The notes: generated by a model from the sequence alone, not told the origin. A DNA stretch of 64,000 nt from Terrisporobacter petrolearius (GCF_032598785.1 NZ_CP102984.1); one strand, 5' to 3'. Numbered from the stretch's first letter, positions 41,628-51,181 are shown. A program made the numbers and translations.

Positions 41628-42518
41628 TTACTTAATATTTTTTTCTTTCACTTTTAATTGATCTATATATGACACTGCATTAATAGCGGCTATTTGTCCT
41701 TGGCCAGCTGATTTAATATAAGAATAAGGTTTCCCAGCTATATCTCCACATGCAAAGCATCCAGCAATATTAGTATTCATATTTATATCAACTATAACAT
41801 GTGACCCATCAACTTCAAGCCCTGGAACTAAAGTTTTTGGTGATGCACTATCTTTTATTACAAAAACTCCATCTACATCTATAGAACTATTTTTAAAAGA
41901 TACTTGATTTACTAACATTTCTCCTTTTATTTCAACTGGTCTTTCATTTATAACTTCTATATCTGTATCTAAATTATTTCCTCTCATAAGGCCTTCATTT
42001 TTGTACATTGGTATAAAATATGTTTTAGAGGCTATTTCATTTAAGAAATTTGCTTCTTCTTCAGATTCTTTATTGTAACCGATAATCGCTACAGTTTTTT
42101 TTCTATATAAAGGAGCATCACAAGTAGCACAATATCCTACACCTTTGCCTAAATATTCTTCTTCACCTTTAATTGGTTTGCCATATTGAACACCTGTTGC
42201 TAATATAACTGTAGTAGCTTCAAACATATTTTCACCACTCATTAAAGCAAAATAGTCACCCATAGCATAAATATTTGTTATTTTATTATTGGATACTTTA
42301 ATTCCCATGCTATCTATATGATATTTAAATTTGTTTTTCAAGTCTTCTCCACTAATTTCGTGAAATCCTAAATAGTTGTTTATTTCTGGAGCTTTTTTTA
42401 GTTTGTTGCTTAAATTTTCATTTCCAAATACTATTATATTTTTATTTCTAATTTTTGCGTTTATTGCCGCTGAAAGGCCCGCTGGCCCACTTCCTACAAT
42501 TGCTATATCATATCTCAT
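41628..42518 (-). CDS. Thioredoxin reductase-like flavoenzyme, possibly ferredoxin-dependent
   Basis: Protein of 296 residues with the FAD motif IAIVGSGPAGLSAA at the N-terminus, the redox-active CATC at residues 130-133 and the C-terminal CFACGDIAG. It reduces thioredoxin. In the region where NADPH-dependent enzymes have a glycine-rich GGGDSA and an HRR...R motif, this protein reads IIGYNKESEEEANF with no such arginines. That fits clostridial enzymes described as ferredoxin-dependent (FFTR-type). It follows trxA by 25 bases in the same operon. Confidence 0.85.
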   Translation of the reverse strand: MRYDIAIVGSGPAGLSAAINAKIRNKNIIVFGNENLSNKLKKAPEINNYLGFHEISGEDLKNKFKYHIDSMGIKVSNNKITNIYAMGDYFALMSGENMFEATTVILATGVQYGKPIKGEEEYLGKGVGYCATCDAPLYRKKTVAIIGYNKESEEEANFLNEIASKTYFIPMYKNEGLMRGNNLDTDIEVINERPVEIKGEMLVNQVSFKNSSIDVDGVFVIKDSASPKTLVPGLEVDGSHVIVDINMNTNIAGCFACGDIAGKPYSYIKSAGQGQIAAINAVSYIDQLKVKEKNIK

Positions 42519-42543
42519 TATTATTCACCACAATTCACAGCTC

Positions 42544-42861
42544 TTATAAATGAGCCTTTATTTTAGATTTTATTTGTTCCTTTGGAACGAACCCCACCAT
42601 TCTTTGAACTTCTTTTCCATTTTTGAATATTATCATTGTTGGAACAGAAACTATTTTATATTCCTCTACTACTTCAAGGCTTCTATCAATATCAATTTGG
42701 GCAAAGTCAACTTTATCAGACATTTCATTACTTAATGATTCAAATATAGGTGCTAACATTTTACAAGGTCCACACCAGGTTGCAAAAAAATCCATTACTA
42801 CTAATTTATCTGACGTTCTAATCTTATTATAAAATTGAGAGTTATTTACTAATTTAGCCAT
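42544..42861 (-). CDS. trxA: Thioredoxin
   Basis: Protein of 105 residues starting MAKLVNNSQF; AGGAGGAGAAATAATG excludes a 30-codon upstream extension. The active site WCGPCK is at residues 29-34 (Cys30, Cys33) and the cis-Pro is in VSVPTMI. It is the partner of the downstream reductase-like enzyme. Single standard thioredoxin fold. Confidence 0.95.
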   Translation of the reverse strand: MAKLVNNSQFYNKIRTSDKLVVMDFFATWCGPCKMLAPIFESLSNEMSDKVDFAQIDIDRSLEVVEEYKIVSVPTMIIFKNGKEVQRMVGFVPKEQIKSKIKAHL

Positions 42862-42983
42862 TATTTCTCCTCCTAATGTATCACTATATAATATTAATTT
42901 TTTACAATAAAGGTTAACATTATATGAATAGATATGTATATTATATTTCATATATAACCATTTTATAATGGCAAAAACTTTAT

Positions 42984-44213
42984 CTATGAAATTTCTCTAG
43001 GTATTATTATTTCAAATTTAGATCCTTCATTTACGACAGAATAAGGTTTTATTTTGCACTTAAGATTTACACTTATCATTTTTGCAATTGATAAACCAAT
43101 TCCTGATCCATCAATATCTTGATTTCTCACGTTATCACTTCTAAAGAATCTGTCAAAAATATGTTTTAAATCACTTTCCTTAATTCCAATACCTGTATCC
43201 AATATTGTACAAATTATTTTATTATCTTTTTCCTCTAACTTAAATCTTATCTCGTCATTTGTATCCGTGTATTTAAATGCATTATCTATAAATATTAGTA
43301 ATAATTGTTTAAGTTTATTTTTATCACTTAAAATCAATTGGTTTTTAAGGTTGTTTTCGTACTTCAAATCTTTATTTTGAATATTTGCTATATCAACATA
43401 ATCTCTGTATATTTCTTCAACTAGATCTACCATATTTATTTCTTCAATTTTTAATTTTGTTATAGAGTCTTCTTTTGAAAGAGATAATAAATCTTTAATC
43501 ATCTTTTTAAGTCTTCTTGTCTCATTCATAGCATCTGCAATTGTTTCCACTTCATCATTTATTGTGCTATTGGGAACAGTTAAAAGACTTTGCAATTTGG
43601 ATGATACTATGGTAATTGGAGTTCTTAGCTCATGAGAAGCATCTTGAATAAATTTAGCTTGTGTATTCCACGCATTTTCTATTGGTAGTAAGGCTTTTCG
43701 TGTCAAATATAGGGCAACAAAATATGTAATAATAATGGAAAATACTATTCCAATTCCTAAGACAAAAAGTAATTGTTTTAGTGAAAAAAGCTCAGAATCA
43801 ATATTTCTTATTATTCTAATTTTCATATTATTTATTGTTATTGATAATTCTCTAAATGTATAATTACCTTTTTTATAAGTAAAGCATATATTTGTTTGAT
43901 TAGTTTCTTCTGAAGGTACGTATTCATTAAAATAATCACTCTTTGTATAATATATAAGCCTACTATTTTTATAAATATATACTAAATCCCTAGGATCATT
44001 TAAAACTATAGGATTTAGATATGAACTCCTATTTATTTGCATACTAATATATTCGTATTCCTCTTTTAACTTATCATCTATACTATTATAAGTTATGCTT
44101 TGAAAGTAAAAAAATGTAAAAAGAGAAAAAATAATTAAAAAGCTAGATACTACTAAAACATTAATTTTAATCAGTTTATCTTTAGTATCATTAAAAACTT
44201 TTTTATTTATCAT
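42984..44213 (-). CDS. Sensor histidine kinase (two-component)
   Basis: Membrane kinase of 409 residues with transmembrane segments near 17-40 and 150-172, an extracellular sensor loop, phospho-acceptor DASHELRTPITIV, N-box LLLIFIDNAFKYT, DTGIGI and GSGIGLSIAKMI. The ATG at 44211-44213 is favoured over the TTG one codon upstream. It overlaps the response regulator gene by 11 bases. Signal unknown. Confidence 0.9.
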   Translation of the reverse strand: MINKKVFNDTKDKLIKINVLVVSSFLIIFSLFTFFYFQSITYNSIDDKLKEEYEYISMQINRSSYLNPIVLNDPRDLVYIYKNSRLIYYTKSDYFNEYVPSEETNQTNICFTYKKGNYTFRELSITINNMKIRIIRNIDSELFSLKQLLFVLGIGIVFSIIITYFVALYLTRKALLPIENAWNTQAKFIQDASHELRTPITIVSSKLQSLLTVPNSTINDEVETIADAMNETRRLKKMIKDLLSLSKEDSITKLKIEEINMVDLVEEIYRDYVDIANIQNKDLKYENNLKNQLILSDKNKLKQLLLIFIDNAFKYTDTNDEIRFKLEEKDNKIICTILDTGIGIKESDLKHIFDRFFRSDNVRNQDIDGSGIGLSIAKMISVNLKCKIKPYSVVNEGSKFEIIIPREIS

Positions 44214-44874
44214 CAAACATATACCCCACCTTACGCTTAGTTTTTATGCATTTATCATATCCAAATTTACTTAATATTTTTCTCAAATTACTTATATATA
44301 CTTCCACAATTTCAATAGTTGCGTCGGATTCCATGCCCCATATTCTGTCATATATTTGTTCTTTTAATAAAATAGTACCTTTATTCAATAAAAAATATTC
44401 TAACAAGTTAAACTGTTTGTTTTGCAGTTCTATTTCTTCATTTTTATAAAATACTCTTCTTTTACTCAAATCAAGATGCAAATCATAAAAATCTAATGTG
44501 TTTTTTGTTTGCAATTTACCTGTTGTTCTAAGCATAGCATATATTCTTGCAACTAGTTCTTCCATATAAAATGGCTTTGTTAAATAATCATTGGCTCCAA
44601 TAGAAAAAGCTTCTACTTTTTCATCAAGACTTTCTTTAGCCGTTAAAATAAGAACAGGTGTGTCTATATGATTATTTCTTATATTTTTTAAAATATCTAT
44701 TCCACCTAAACTTGGTAACATTAAATCTAATACAACTAAGTCATATATTCCTTGTTTTATAAGATAAAGAGCTTCTTCTCCATCTTCGCAACATTCAACT
44801 TCAAAGTGTTTTTTTAGTTCTTTTTCAATAGTTTGTAATAACTTTTTATTATCTTCTACTACTAATATTTTCAT
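44203..44874 (-). CDS. OmpR-family response regulator
   Basis: Protein of 223 residues. Receiver domain with VVEDNKK, phospho-Asp in LVVLDLMLPSLGG, VLILTAKES and DYLTKPF; winged-helix domain from about 130 (LQNKQFNLLEYFLLNKGTILLKEQIYDRIWG, VEVYISNLRKILS). It is upstream of and overlaps its kinase. AATAGGAGAAAAAAATG sets the start. Confidence 0.93.
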   Translation of the reverse strand: MKILVVEDNKKLLQTIEKELKKHFEVECCEDGEEALYLIKQGIYDLVVLDLMLPSLGGIDILKNIRNNHIDTPVLILTAKESLDEKVEAFSIGANDYLTKPFYMEELVARIYAMLRTTGKLQTKNTLDFYDLHLDLSKRRVFYKNEEIELQNKQFNLLEYFLLNKGTILLKEQIYDRIWGMESDATIEIVEVYISNLRKILSKFGYDKCIKTKRKVGYMFDDK

Positions 44875-44913
44875 TTTTTTCTCCTATTATTACCTGTTAT
44901 TTCTTATATATAA

Positions 44914-44950
44914 ACAAAAGGAATACCCCAAATAAGATTTGAAATATTCC
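44914..44950 (-). terminator. Terminator of 44957 gene
   Basis: GGAATATTTCAAAT pairs with ATTTGGGGTATTCC (14 bp, three G-U pairs), followed on the minus strand by TTTTGTTT. Confidence 0.65.
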
Positions 44951-44956
44951 TAATTA

Positions 44957-45787
44957 TTATTGTCCATTCTCAACTATATTTACTTTATTTGTAATTAAAT
45001 CAATATCTACATTGCTCTTATTTTCCATATCATCATATGTGTAACCTAAAATTTTAATATCATAATTGGAATCATATAAAGAACTTACTATCTTATCCTG
45101 TTGTTCTGGCTTTAAAATAGAGTTGTATATTATATGATCAATTTTTACTATTTCTTTATTTTTGTCTATTTCTGCAACTTTCAAAACAATATTTCCTAAA
45201 TTTTTATTTGATACATTCTTTATTTCTATAGTGAAATTTAAATCATCTTTTTTAGATTTAGCGTTGCCTTTACTTATTGACATTACATCATAGTTTTTGC
45301 TGTTTTCTAAATACTTATTATTCTCATATGTTTTTGTTTCATTATCCTTTAAATTTACAACCACGCTACAATCTTCTGCTATATATGTATAACCTGTAAT
45401 TTCTATGGAATCAGTGTAATCTTTCGGTGTAAATTGCACCTGCATTACATCACTTGGGCTTAATGTTATATCGATATCAGTTTTAGATTGAGATATGATA
45501 TTATCATTTTTATCTAGTTCATCATAAAATAATACTATTTGACTTAAATTCAATTTAGAGATATTTTTTATCTTAGTCATAGCAGTAACATCATTTCCAG
45601 TTCTATCTGATAAATTAGTAATTTTATTATTATCAATTTGTAATGTTTTTGCATTACTACTATTTATAGTACCTGTTTCGTATTCACTATATTTTGTTTC
45701 TTTAACACTTGTAATAATATTTATACCTATTATTAAAACTATTAATATAAGAATAAGTAAAATTGATTTTTTCATAATGTTATTCAT
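44957..45787 (-). CDS. Membrane-anchored protein with two FxLYD-like domains
   Basis: Protein of 276 residues starting MNNIMKKSILL, after GAGGTGCAAGTATG. One N-terminal transmembrane segment (about 5-25) is followed by two extracellular beta domains that look like duplicates: each has VTAMTKIKNISKLNLSQIV-like or FTIEIKNVSNKNLGNIVLKV strands. This pattern is seen in FxLYD-type domains of Firmicutes. It follows a putative DNA-binding protein gene on the same strand. Ligand unknown. Confidence 0.65.
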   Translation of the reverse strand: MNNIMKKSILLILILIVLIIGINIITSVKETKYSEYETGTINSSNAKTLQIDNNKITNLSDRTGNDVTAMTKIKNISKLNLSQIVLFYDELDKNDNIISQSKTDIDITLSPSDVMQVQFTPKDYTDSIEITGYTYIAEDCSVVVNLKDNETKTYENNKYLENSKNYDVMSISKGNAKSKKDDLNFTIEIKNVSNKNLGNIVLKVAEIDKNKEIVKIDHIIYNSILKPEQQDKIVSSLYDSNYDIKILGYTYDDMENKSNVDIDLITNKVNIVENGQ

Positions 45788-45824
45788 ATACTTGCACCTC
45801 ATTTTCATTCTAATAGGTCATTTC

Positions 45825-46433
45825 TTAAAGAAGGTTCTTATATGCTTTCATAAAATCTTTTAAGGCTTGTGTTAAGATTTCTTTCTTATTATAAGATGAG
45901 TTACTACATAGTCTCTCAAAGTCTTCCCAAGTCTGCTTATCAACTCTAATATTAGCTGATTTTACATCACCAATTTCTTCAGTGTCTAACACAATGTCTT
46001 TTTTATTAGACACCTTCTTAGGTTTAAAAACTTTATTATCTTTTACTTCTATGTACCAATCATAAACTTCACACAATTTATCTATGTCATCTTGACATAT
46101 ATTTATCTTTTTATCCTTCTTAGGTATAGTAGATTTCTTTTTATTTACTTTTTCTTTAGTTTTTATAGTTTCTTTAGTTTTACTTTTTTCTTTCGTATCC
46201 TTTGTCTTTAACTTGCTTTTAGAACTTTTTTTTGTACTATTAACATTGTCAAATGATAATTGTGACTCATCAATAGATTTTACATATATTCCTTTTTCTA
46301 ATTTATATCCATTTTTGTTTAAATTTCTTCTAAGTGTAGCAGGTTTTATTTCTAACTTTTTAGAAATATCTTCAAAGGACATATTTTGATTTTGATATTT
46401 TAGAAATAATTCTATTCTGTCTTTAGAATTCAT
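45825..46433 (-). CDS. HTH plus ribbon-helix-helix-like DNA-binding protein
   Basis: Protein of 202 residues starting MNSKDRIELFLKYQ (GGAGGCAATTATG). An N-terminal helix-turn-helix (MSFEDISKKLEIKPATLRRNLNKNG) is followed by a long Lys/Ser/Thr-rich linker (about 65-115) and a C-terminal RVDKQTWEDFERLCSNSSYNKKEILTQALKDFM segment that resembles a ribbon-helix-helix. Probably binds DNA through both ends. Likely cotranscribed with the 44957 gene, 37 bases on. Confidence 0.65.
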   Translation of the reverse strand: MNSKDRIELFLKYQNQNMSFEDISKKLEIKPATLRRNLNKNGYKLEKGIYVKSIDESQLSFDNVNSTKKSSKSKLKTKDTKEKSKTKETIKTKEKVNKKKSTIPKKDKKINICQDDIDKLCEVYDWYIEVKDNKVFKPKKVSNKKDIVLDTEEIGDVKSANIRVDKQTWEDFERLCSNSSYNKKEILTQALKDFMKAYKNLL

Positions 46434-46591
46434 AATTGCCTCCGTCATATTCCTTTTTTATAATTGTACCATAAATTTCTTTCAACACATATATTTTTCA
46501 AGAAATCTACTCCATATTATTATTTTTTTCTTCTTATTATATAAGTAAATTACATAATAACATATATAAATATATTATTTTGTGGAAATAA

Positions 46592-46618
46592 AAAGCAAGT
46601 GAAGTATTCACTTGCTTT
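46592..46618 (-). terminator. Terminator of znu operon
   Basis: AAAGCAAGTGAA and TTCACTTGCTTT form a perfect 12-bp stem with a three-base loop, overlapping the znuB stop. Confidence 0.75.
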
Positions 46619-47405
46619 AATCTTTTTTTATTATCATTGTCAATATAAGGAATAAAATTCCAGTTAAAACAATAGTACCTCCAGGCTTCAAACCTATGTA
46701 ATATGATATTGTTAGTCCTATGATTGTAAAAATAATAGCAAACAGTATTGATAATAATACTGTATGTTTATAACTTTTTCCAAATTTCATTGCACAAGCA
46801 ACTGGTACCACCATCATAGATGAAACTATTAACGCACCCACTGTTCTAGCAGCTATAGATACTGTAAAAGCTGTTAATATAGTGAAAATAAAGTTAACAG
46901 TTTTTATTGGTATACCTACAAGTCTTGCCCCTTCTTCATCAAAGGCAATATACATTAATTCCTTATATAAAAATATAAAAGCAATTATAACTAATAAACT
47001 TATTCCTATTACCATAAATAATTCAAAATCTGTTATTGCAACAATGCTACCAAATAAGAAGCTATTAAATGATGCTGAATCTTTTACAAATCCAGATAAT
47101 ACACCGGCTAAGCCAACTCCAGCTGACATAATAATTGCTATGGACATTTCCGAGTACTTAGGTATTTTTTTTCTTATAAATTCTATACTAAAAGCAGATG
47201 CCAAAGATGCAATCACAGCTGCAAGTACAGGGTTAATATTAAATACTAAACCAGCTGCAATACCTGCAAGAGATGAATGAGATAGTGCATCTCCTATCAT
47301 AGATAATCTTTTTAGGACTACTATAATGCCTATACAAGGTACAATAATAGCAAGTAATATTCCTACTATAAATGCCCTCCTCATAAAATCATATTCAAAA
47401 ATCAT
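46617..47405 (-). CDS. znuB: Zinc/manganese ABC transporter permease
   Basis: ABC-3 family permease of 262 residues with about eight hydrophobic segments; SMIGDALSHSSLAGIAAG is the typical loop of ZnuB/MtsC proteins that contacts the ATPase. It is the third gene of znuACB, two bases after the ATPase gene. Confidence 0.92.
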   Translation of the reverse strand: MIFEYDFMRRAFIVGILLAIIVPCIGIIVVLKRLSMIGDALSHSSLAGIAAGLVFNINPVLAAVIASLASAFSIEFIRKKIPKYSEMSIAIIMSAGVGLAGVLSGFVKDSASFNSFLFGSIVAITDFELFMVIGISLLVIIAFIFLYKELMYIAFDEEGARLVGIPIKTVNFIFTILTAFTVSIAARTVGALIVSSMMVVPVACAMKFGKSYKHTVLLSILFAIIFTIIGLTISYYIGLKPGGTIVLTGILFLILTMIIKKD

Positions 47406-47407
47406 GT

Positions 47408-48094
47408 CTACACCTCATTCTCCTTACTCATTAAAGATACCTTATTGTTTTCAACAACAAATATTTTATTTGTATATTTTGATATTTTTGCAAAGTCATG
47501 GCTAACAATAACTATTGTAATTTTAGATTCTTTATTTAATCTTTCAAGAAGAGTATAAAGTTGCTCCTCTGAATCAGCATCAATACCTGTTGTTGGTTCA
47601 TCTAAAATTATAATTTTAGGATCACTAACTAAGGCTTTCGCAATCATTACCCTTTGTTGTTGACCTCCAGATAAGTTACCTATTAATCTTTTTGAGTAGT
47701 CCTCCATATTTACAATTTTTAGAGCTTCTTTTACCTTTTGTTTATGTTCCTTTTTAGGAAATTTCATAAAACCAACTTTAGAGTATAAATTTGCCATAAC
47801 AATTTCTTCTACTGTAGCTGGAAAGTTTGCTCCACTAGATAGTGATATTTGTGGTACATATCCTATTTTATTTAAATTATTACTTTTATCTAAATCTTCA
47901 CTAAATAATTTTATTTTTCCCTTTGATGGATTTAACTGTCCTATTAAAAGCTTCATAAGTGTACTTTTACCACTACCATTACAACCAATAATACCGACAA
48001 AATCGCCTTCATCTATAGATAAAATAATATCTTCTAGTACATTTTCCTTATTATAAGCAAAGGATACATTTTCAATTGATATTATATTTTTCAT
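47408..48094 (-). CDS. znuC: Zinc/manganese ABC transporter ATPase
   Basis: ATPase of 228 residues: Walker A GCNGSGKSTLMK, Q-loop, signature LSGGQQQRVMIA, Walker B IIILDEPTTGID, and H-loop IVSHD. Powers uptake with the neighbouring permease and zinc-binding lipoprotein. Confidence 0.93.
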   Translation of the reverse strand: MKNIISIENVSFAYNKENVLEDIILSIDEGDFVGIIGCNGSGKSTLMKLLIGQLNPSKGKIKLFSEDLDKSNNLNKIGYVPQISLSSGANFPATVEEIVMANLYSKVGFMKFPKKEHKQKVKEALKIVNMEDYSKRLIGNLSGGQQQRVMIAKALVSDPKIIILDEPTTGIDADSEEQLYTLLERLNKESKITIVIVSHDFAKISKYTNKIFVVENNKVSLMSKENEV

Positions 48095-48119
48095 ATATGC
48101 CTCCCAAATTTAGCATGAA

Positions 48120-49052
48120 TTATTTCATTGATTCATACAATACTTCTAAATTCTTTTCCATTACACTAAAGTAATCTTCACCATTATTTATTTGCTTTTC
48201 ACTTAAACCTTCTAATGGATTTAATACTTCTGTTTTTGCATTTATTTCTTTTGCTATTGTCTGCGCAACTTTTGGGCTTACAAGTTCTTCAAAGAATATG
48301 GTCTTTACATTATTTTCTTTTGCAAATTTGATTATTTCTCTCATTCTTGCAGGGTCTGGTTCGCTATCAGGTGTTAATCCTTCTATCCCCTCTTGATTTA
48401 TATTATATTCTGAACATAAATATCCAAAAGCTTCATGAGCAACTATAATTGTTTTATTTTTAATTGGATCTAATGTATCAGCGTATTTTTTATCTAGTTC
48501 ATCAAACTTTTTAGCATATTTTTCATAATTATCTTCATAATACTTAGCATTTTCAGAATCGTGCTTTATTAGAGCATCCTTAATATTTTCCATTTCCTGT
48601 TTTGCATTTTTTATACTTAGCCATGTGTGAGGATCCAAATTTCCGTGGTCATGTCCATCATCTTTACTACTATTAGATTTTTCCACTGCCTTATGTATGT
48701 CTAGTCCTTCACTAGTTTTCACATATACTATATCTTTGTTTTCTAAGGTATCTATAACTTTATCCGTCCAGTTTTCAATACCTGCTCCATTATAAATAAG
48801 CATATCTGCTTTTTCTAGATTTACAATATCACTTGTTGATATTTCCCAGTCATGTGGTTCTGTTCCTGCGGGAACTAAGTTTGTTACCTCAACTTTATCT
48901 CCTCCAACTTTTTTAGCAAAATCGTACAGAGGGTATATACTAGTATATATTTTTATCTTCCCCTTTGAATTCTCATCAGTTTTATTTTCTTTACTACAAC
49001 CTATTGTAAACAACATAGGCACAACTAGTAGCAAGGATATTATTTTTTTCAT
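48120..49052 (-). CDS. znuA: Zinc-binding lipoprotein ZnuA
   Basis: Substrate-binding protein of 310 residues. The lipobox LFTIGC is followed by the mature lipid-anchored protein. The cluster A-I metal-binding fold is evident: VPAGTEPHDWEIS (His ligand), a His-rich loop DDGHDHGNLDPHTW, VAHEAFGYLC (His), and FFEELVSPK (acidic ligand). The His-rich loop favours zinc. The ATG at 49050-49052 is chosen since the TTG four codons upstream touches the ribosome-binding site. Confidence 0.93.
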   Translation of the reverse strand: MKKIISLLLVVPMLFTIGCSKENKTDENSKGKIKIYTSIYPLYDFAKKVGGDKVEVTNLVPAGTEPHDWEISTSDIVNLEKADMLIYNGAGIENWTDKVIDTLENKDIVYVKTSEGLDIHKAVEKSNSSKDDGHDHGNLDPHTWLSIKNAKQEMENIKDALIKHDSENAKYYEDNYEKYAKKFDELDKKYADTLDPIKNKTIIVAHEAFGYLCSEYNINQEGIEGLTPDSEPDPARMREIIKFAKENNVKTIFFEELVSPKVAQTIAKEINAKTEVLNPLEGLSEKQINNGEDYFSVMEKNLEVLYESMK

Positions 49053-49097
49053 ACTTATTTTCAACTCCTTTTATTATAGATTTATTAAATTATTTTT

Positions 49098-49118
49098 AAA
49101 TGATAACACCTCTCATTT
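49098..49118. promoter_or_regulatory. Imperfect palindrome near znuA start (candidate Zur site)
   Basis: AAATGA (49098-49103) and TCATTT (49113-49118) form a 21-base imperfect palindrome just downstream of the znuA promoter. It does not match the Bacillus Zur box, so the assignment is tentative. Confidence 0.35.
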
Positions 49119-49132
49119 GCATTACTAAATAA

Positions 49133-49161
49133 ATAATACTACTTATATATATATTAGTCAA
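49133..49161 (-). promoter_or_regulatory. Promoter of znuACB
   Basis: TTGACT (49156-49161) and TATTAT (49133-49138), read on the minus strand, with a 17-base spacer. Confidence 0.6.
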
Positions 49162-49188
49162 GTGCAAATCATATGCATTTATATTTTA

Positions 49189-49217
49189 TTGACAAAGTCA
49201 TATAATAAGTTTATCCT
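49189..49217 (+). promoter_or_regulatory. Promoter of Fur-family gene
   Basis: TTGACA (49189-49194) and TATCCT (49212-49217) with a 17-base spacer. Confidence 0.5.
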
Positions 49218-49275
49218 TTTCTTAGTATTACTATAAGAAACATATTATTTTTTATTTTTTAAGGATGTGAAAACT

Positions 49276-49692
49276 ATGAATAATGAAGATAATATTTTAA
49301 AAGCAGCAAATTTAAAAACTACTAAAAAAAGAATGATAATACTTTCCGTATTAAATAACTCTAATAGCCCTCTTACATCTGAAGATATATTAGAACAAGC
49401 TTCAAAGGAAGTTAATATAAATCTATCTACTGTTTATAGGGCATTGAATGCTCTAACTGAAAAAAATATCTTATTAAAACAATTGAGCAATGATGGAAAA
49501 ACATATTTTCAAATTAATAATAGAGAACATAAACACCAATTAATATGTTCTTTGTGCAATAAAGTTGTATTAGTGAATTGTTGTCCTTTAAAAAAATTCG
49601 AAAATGATTTATATGATGAAACAGGTTTTACCATCACTAGCCATAATTTAGAATTTACAGGAATATGTCCTGAGTGTGCGAAGAAACTATAA
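49276..49692 (+). CDS. zur: Fur-family regulator, probable Zur
   Basis: Protein of 138 residues with the winged-helix (LTSEDILEQASKEVNINLSTVYRALNALTEKNIL), HKHQLICSLC metal motif, and a C-terminal CPEC that with CSLC forms the structural zinc site. Divergent from znuACB, which indicates zinc rather than iron regulation; direct proof is lacking. Start ATG at 49276 because the GTG at 49267 touches the AAGGA site. Confidence 0.85.
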   Translation: MNNEDNILKAANLKTTKKRMIILSVLNNSNSPLTSEDILEQASKEVNINLSTVYRALNALTEKNILLKQLSNDGKTYFQINNREHKHQLICSLCNKVVLVNCCPLKKFENDLYDETGFTITSHNLEFTGICPECAKKL

Positions 49693-49693
49693 A

Positions 49694-49735
49694 AAAAGTC
49701 CTATTCTAGATTATATCTAGTTAATAGGACTTTTA
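49694..49735. terminator. Bidirectional terminator zur / cysS
   Basis: AAAAGTCCTATT pairs with AATAGGACTTTT and an inner CTAGAT/ATCTAG extends the stem, between convergent genes. Confidence 0.8.
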
Positions 49736-49744
49736 TTTTTATAA

Positions 49745-51163
49745 TTATATTCTGACTTTCCAAGTTGTATTATCTTTATTATCCATTATTTCAATATTAT
49801 TTTGTAACAAATAATCTCTAATCTCATCAGACTTTTTATAGTCTTTATTTTTTCTAGCAGCTTCTCTTTCTTTTATTAATAAGTTGATTTTATTAACAAA
49901 ATCTTTATCAAGTTTTTCTTTGTCATCACTTAATTCATTTAATTTTAAACCAAATACTTTATCAAAATCATCTATTATTATTTTCTTTTCTTTATTATTT
50001 AAATTCTCACTTTTTATAACTTCATGGAGTAGGGTAAAACCATTTGCTATATTTAAATCATCATTTACATATTTCAAAAACCTATTTTTGTATTCTTTAA
50101 TTATATTTTCATTTATTAATATTTCATTGTCCACATTATCATTTATTAATTTTATTTTATTTTTCAATATTTCAAAGGAATTAGATGCATCTTCTAATCT
50201 ATCATAGCTAAATACCAAAGGTTTTCTATATTTTGATTGTAGTACATAATATCTATATACTAATGGGTCCACATTGTTTTCTATTAAATTTTTTAATGTA
50301 ATAAATGATCCACTAGATTTTGACATTTTTCCTTTATCAAGAATTAAAAACTCACCATGTAGCCAATAGTTTACCCATTTGTGTCCAAGAGCTCCTTCAG
50401 ATTGTGCTATTTCATTAGTATGATGCACTGGTATATGATCTATTCCTCCACAGTGAATATCCATATACTCACCTAAGTATTTTATTGCCATTGCTGAACA
50501 TTCAACATGCCAACCAGGAAATCCTACTCCCCATGGAGAGTCCCACTGCAATATATGATTTTCAAATTTTGAATTAGTAAACCATAAAACAAAATCAAGA
50601 GGATTTTTTTTATAGATATCTACTTCCACTCTATTTCCTGCATTCATTTCTTCTAAGCTTAAATTTGCCAGTTTGTTATAATCTTCAAATTTATCAATAG
50701 AAAAATATACATTATTATTAGCTATATATGTGTATCCTCTTTTTTCTAATTTTTCTATTAGATCTATCATTTCTTTTACATGATCTGTTGCTCTTGGAAT
50801 ATGATTTGCTACTTGAATATTTAAAGCCTTTAAGTCTTTTAAAAACTCACCTTCATAAAATCTTGCAATATCTAGAACGCTTTTATTTTCTCTTTTAGCA
50901 CCCATTTCCATTTTATCTTCACCAGTGTCTCCATCTGATTGTAAATGCCCCACATCTGTTATATTCATTACATGATTAACTTCATATCCATTGTATTTAA
51001 GAGTTCTTTTTAATACATCTTCAAATATATAAGTTCTTAAATTCCCTATGTGGGCATAGTTGTATACCGTCGGTCCACAAGTATACATTTTAACCCTCTT
51101 CTCTTCAATAGGTATAAATTTTTCTACATTTCTGCTTAATGTGTTATACAGTTTTAAATCCAT
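49745..51163 (-). CDS. cysS: Cysteinyl-tRNA synthetase
   Basis: Class I synthetase of 472 residues charging tRNA-Cys. TCGPTVYNYAHIGNLRTYI includes the HIGH-like motif and a zinc Cys; the WHVECSAM segment supplies another; KGKMSKSSGSF is the KMSKS loop. Length is normal. The gene is preceded by a dedicated leader with a poly-Cys peptide and terminator rather than the T-box common in Firmicutes. AAGGAGGATTTATTATG sets the start. Confidence 0.96.
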   Translation of the reverse strand: MDLKLYNTLSRNVEKFIPIEEKRVKMYTCGPTVYNYAHIGNLRTYIFEDVLKRTLKYNGYEVNHVMNITDVGHLQSDGDTGEDKMEMGAKRENKSVLDIARFYEGEFLKDLKALNIQVANHIPRATDHVKEMIDLIEKLEKRGYTYIANNNVYFSIDKFEDYNKLANLSLEEMNAGNRVEVDIYKKNPLDFVLWFTNSKFENHILQWDSPWGVGFPGWHVECSAMAIKYLGEYMDIHCGGIDHIPVHHTNEIAQSEGALGHKWVNYWLHGEFLILDKGKMSKSSGSFITLKNLIENNVDPLVYRYYVLQSKYRKPLVFSYDRLEDASNSFEILKNKIKLINDNVDNEILINENIIKEYKNRFLKYVNDDLNIANGFTLLHEVIKSENLNNKEKKIIIDDFDKVFGLKLNELSDDKEKLDKDFVNKINLLIKEREAARKNKDYKKSDEIRDYLLQNNIEIMDNKDNTTWKVRI

Positions 51164-51181
51164 AATAAATCCTCCTTAAAT

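Noticed and set aside
49081..49266. Bacillus-type Zur box between znuA and the Fur-family gene
   Set aside because: The known consensus is not present; only an imperfect palindrome was found, listed with low confidence.
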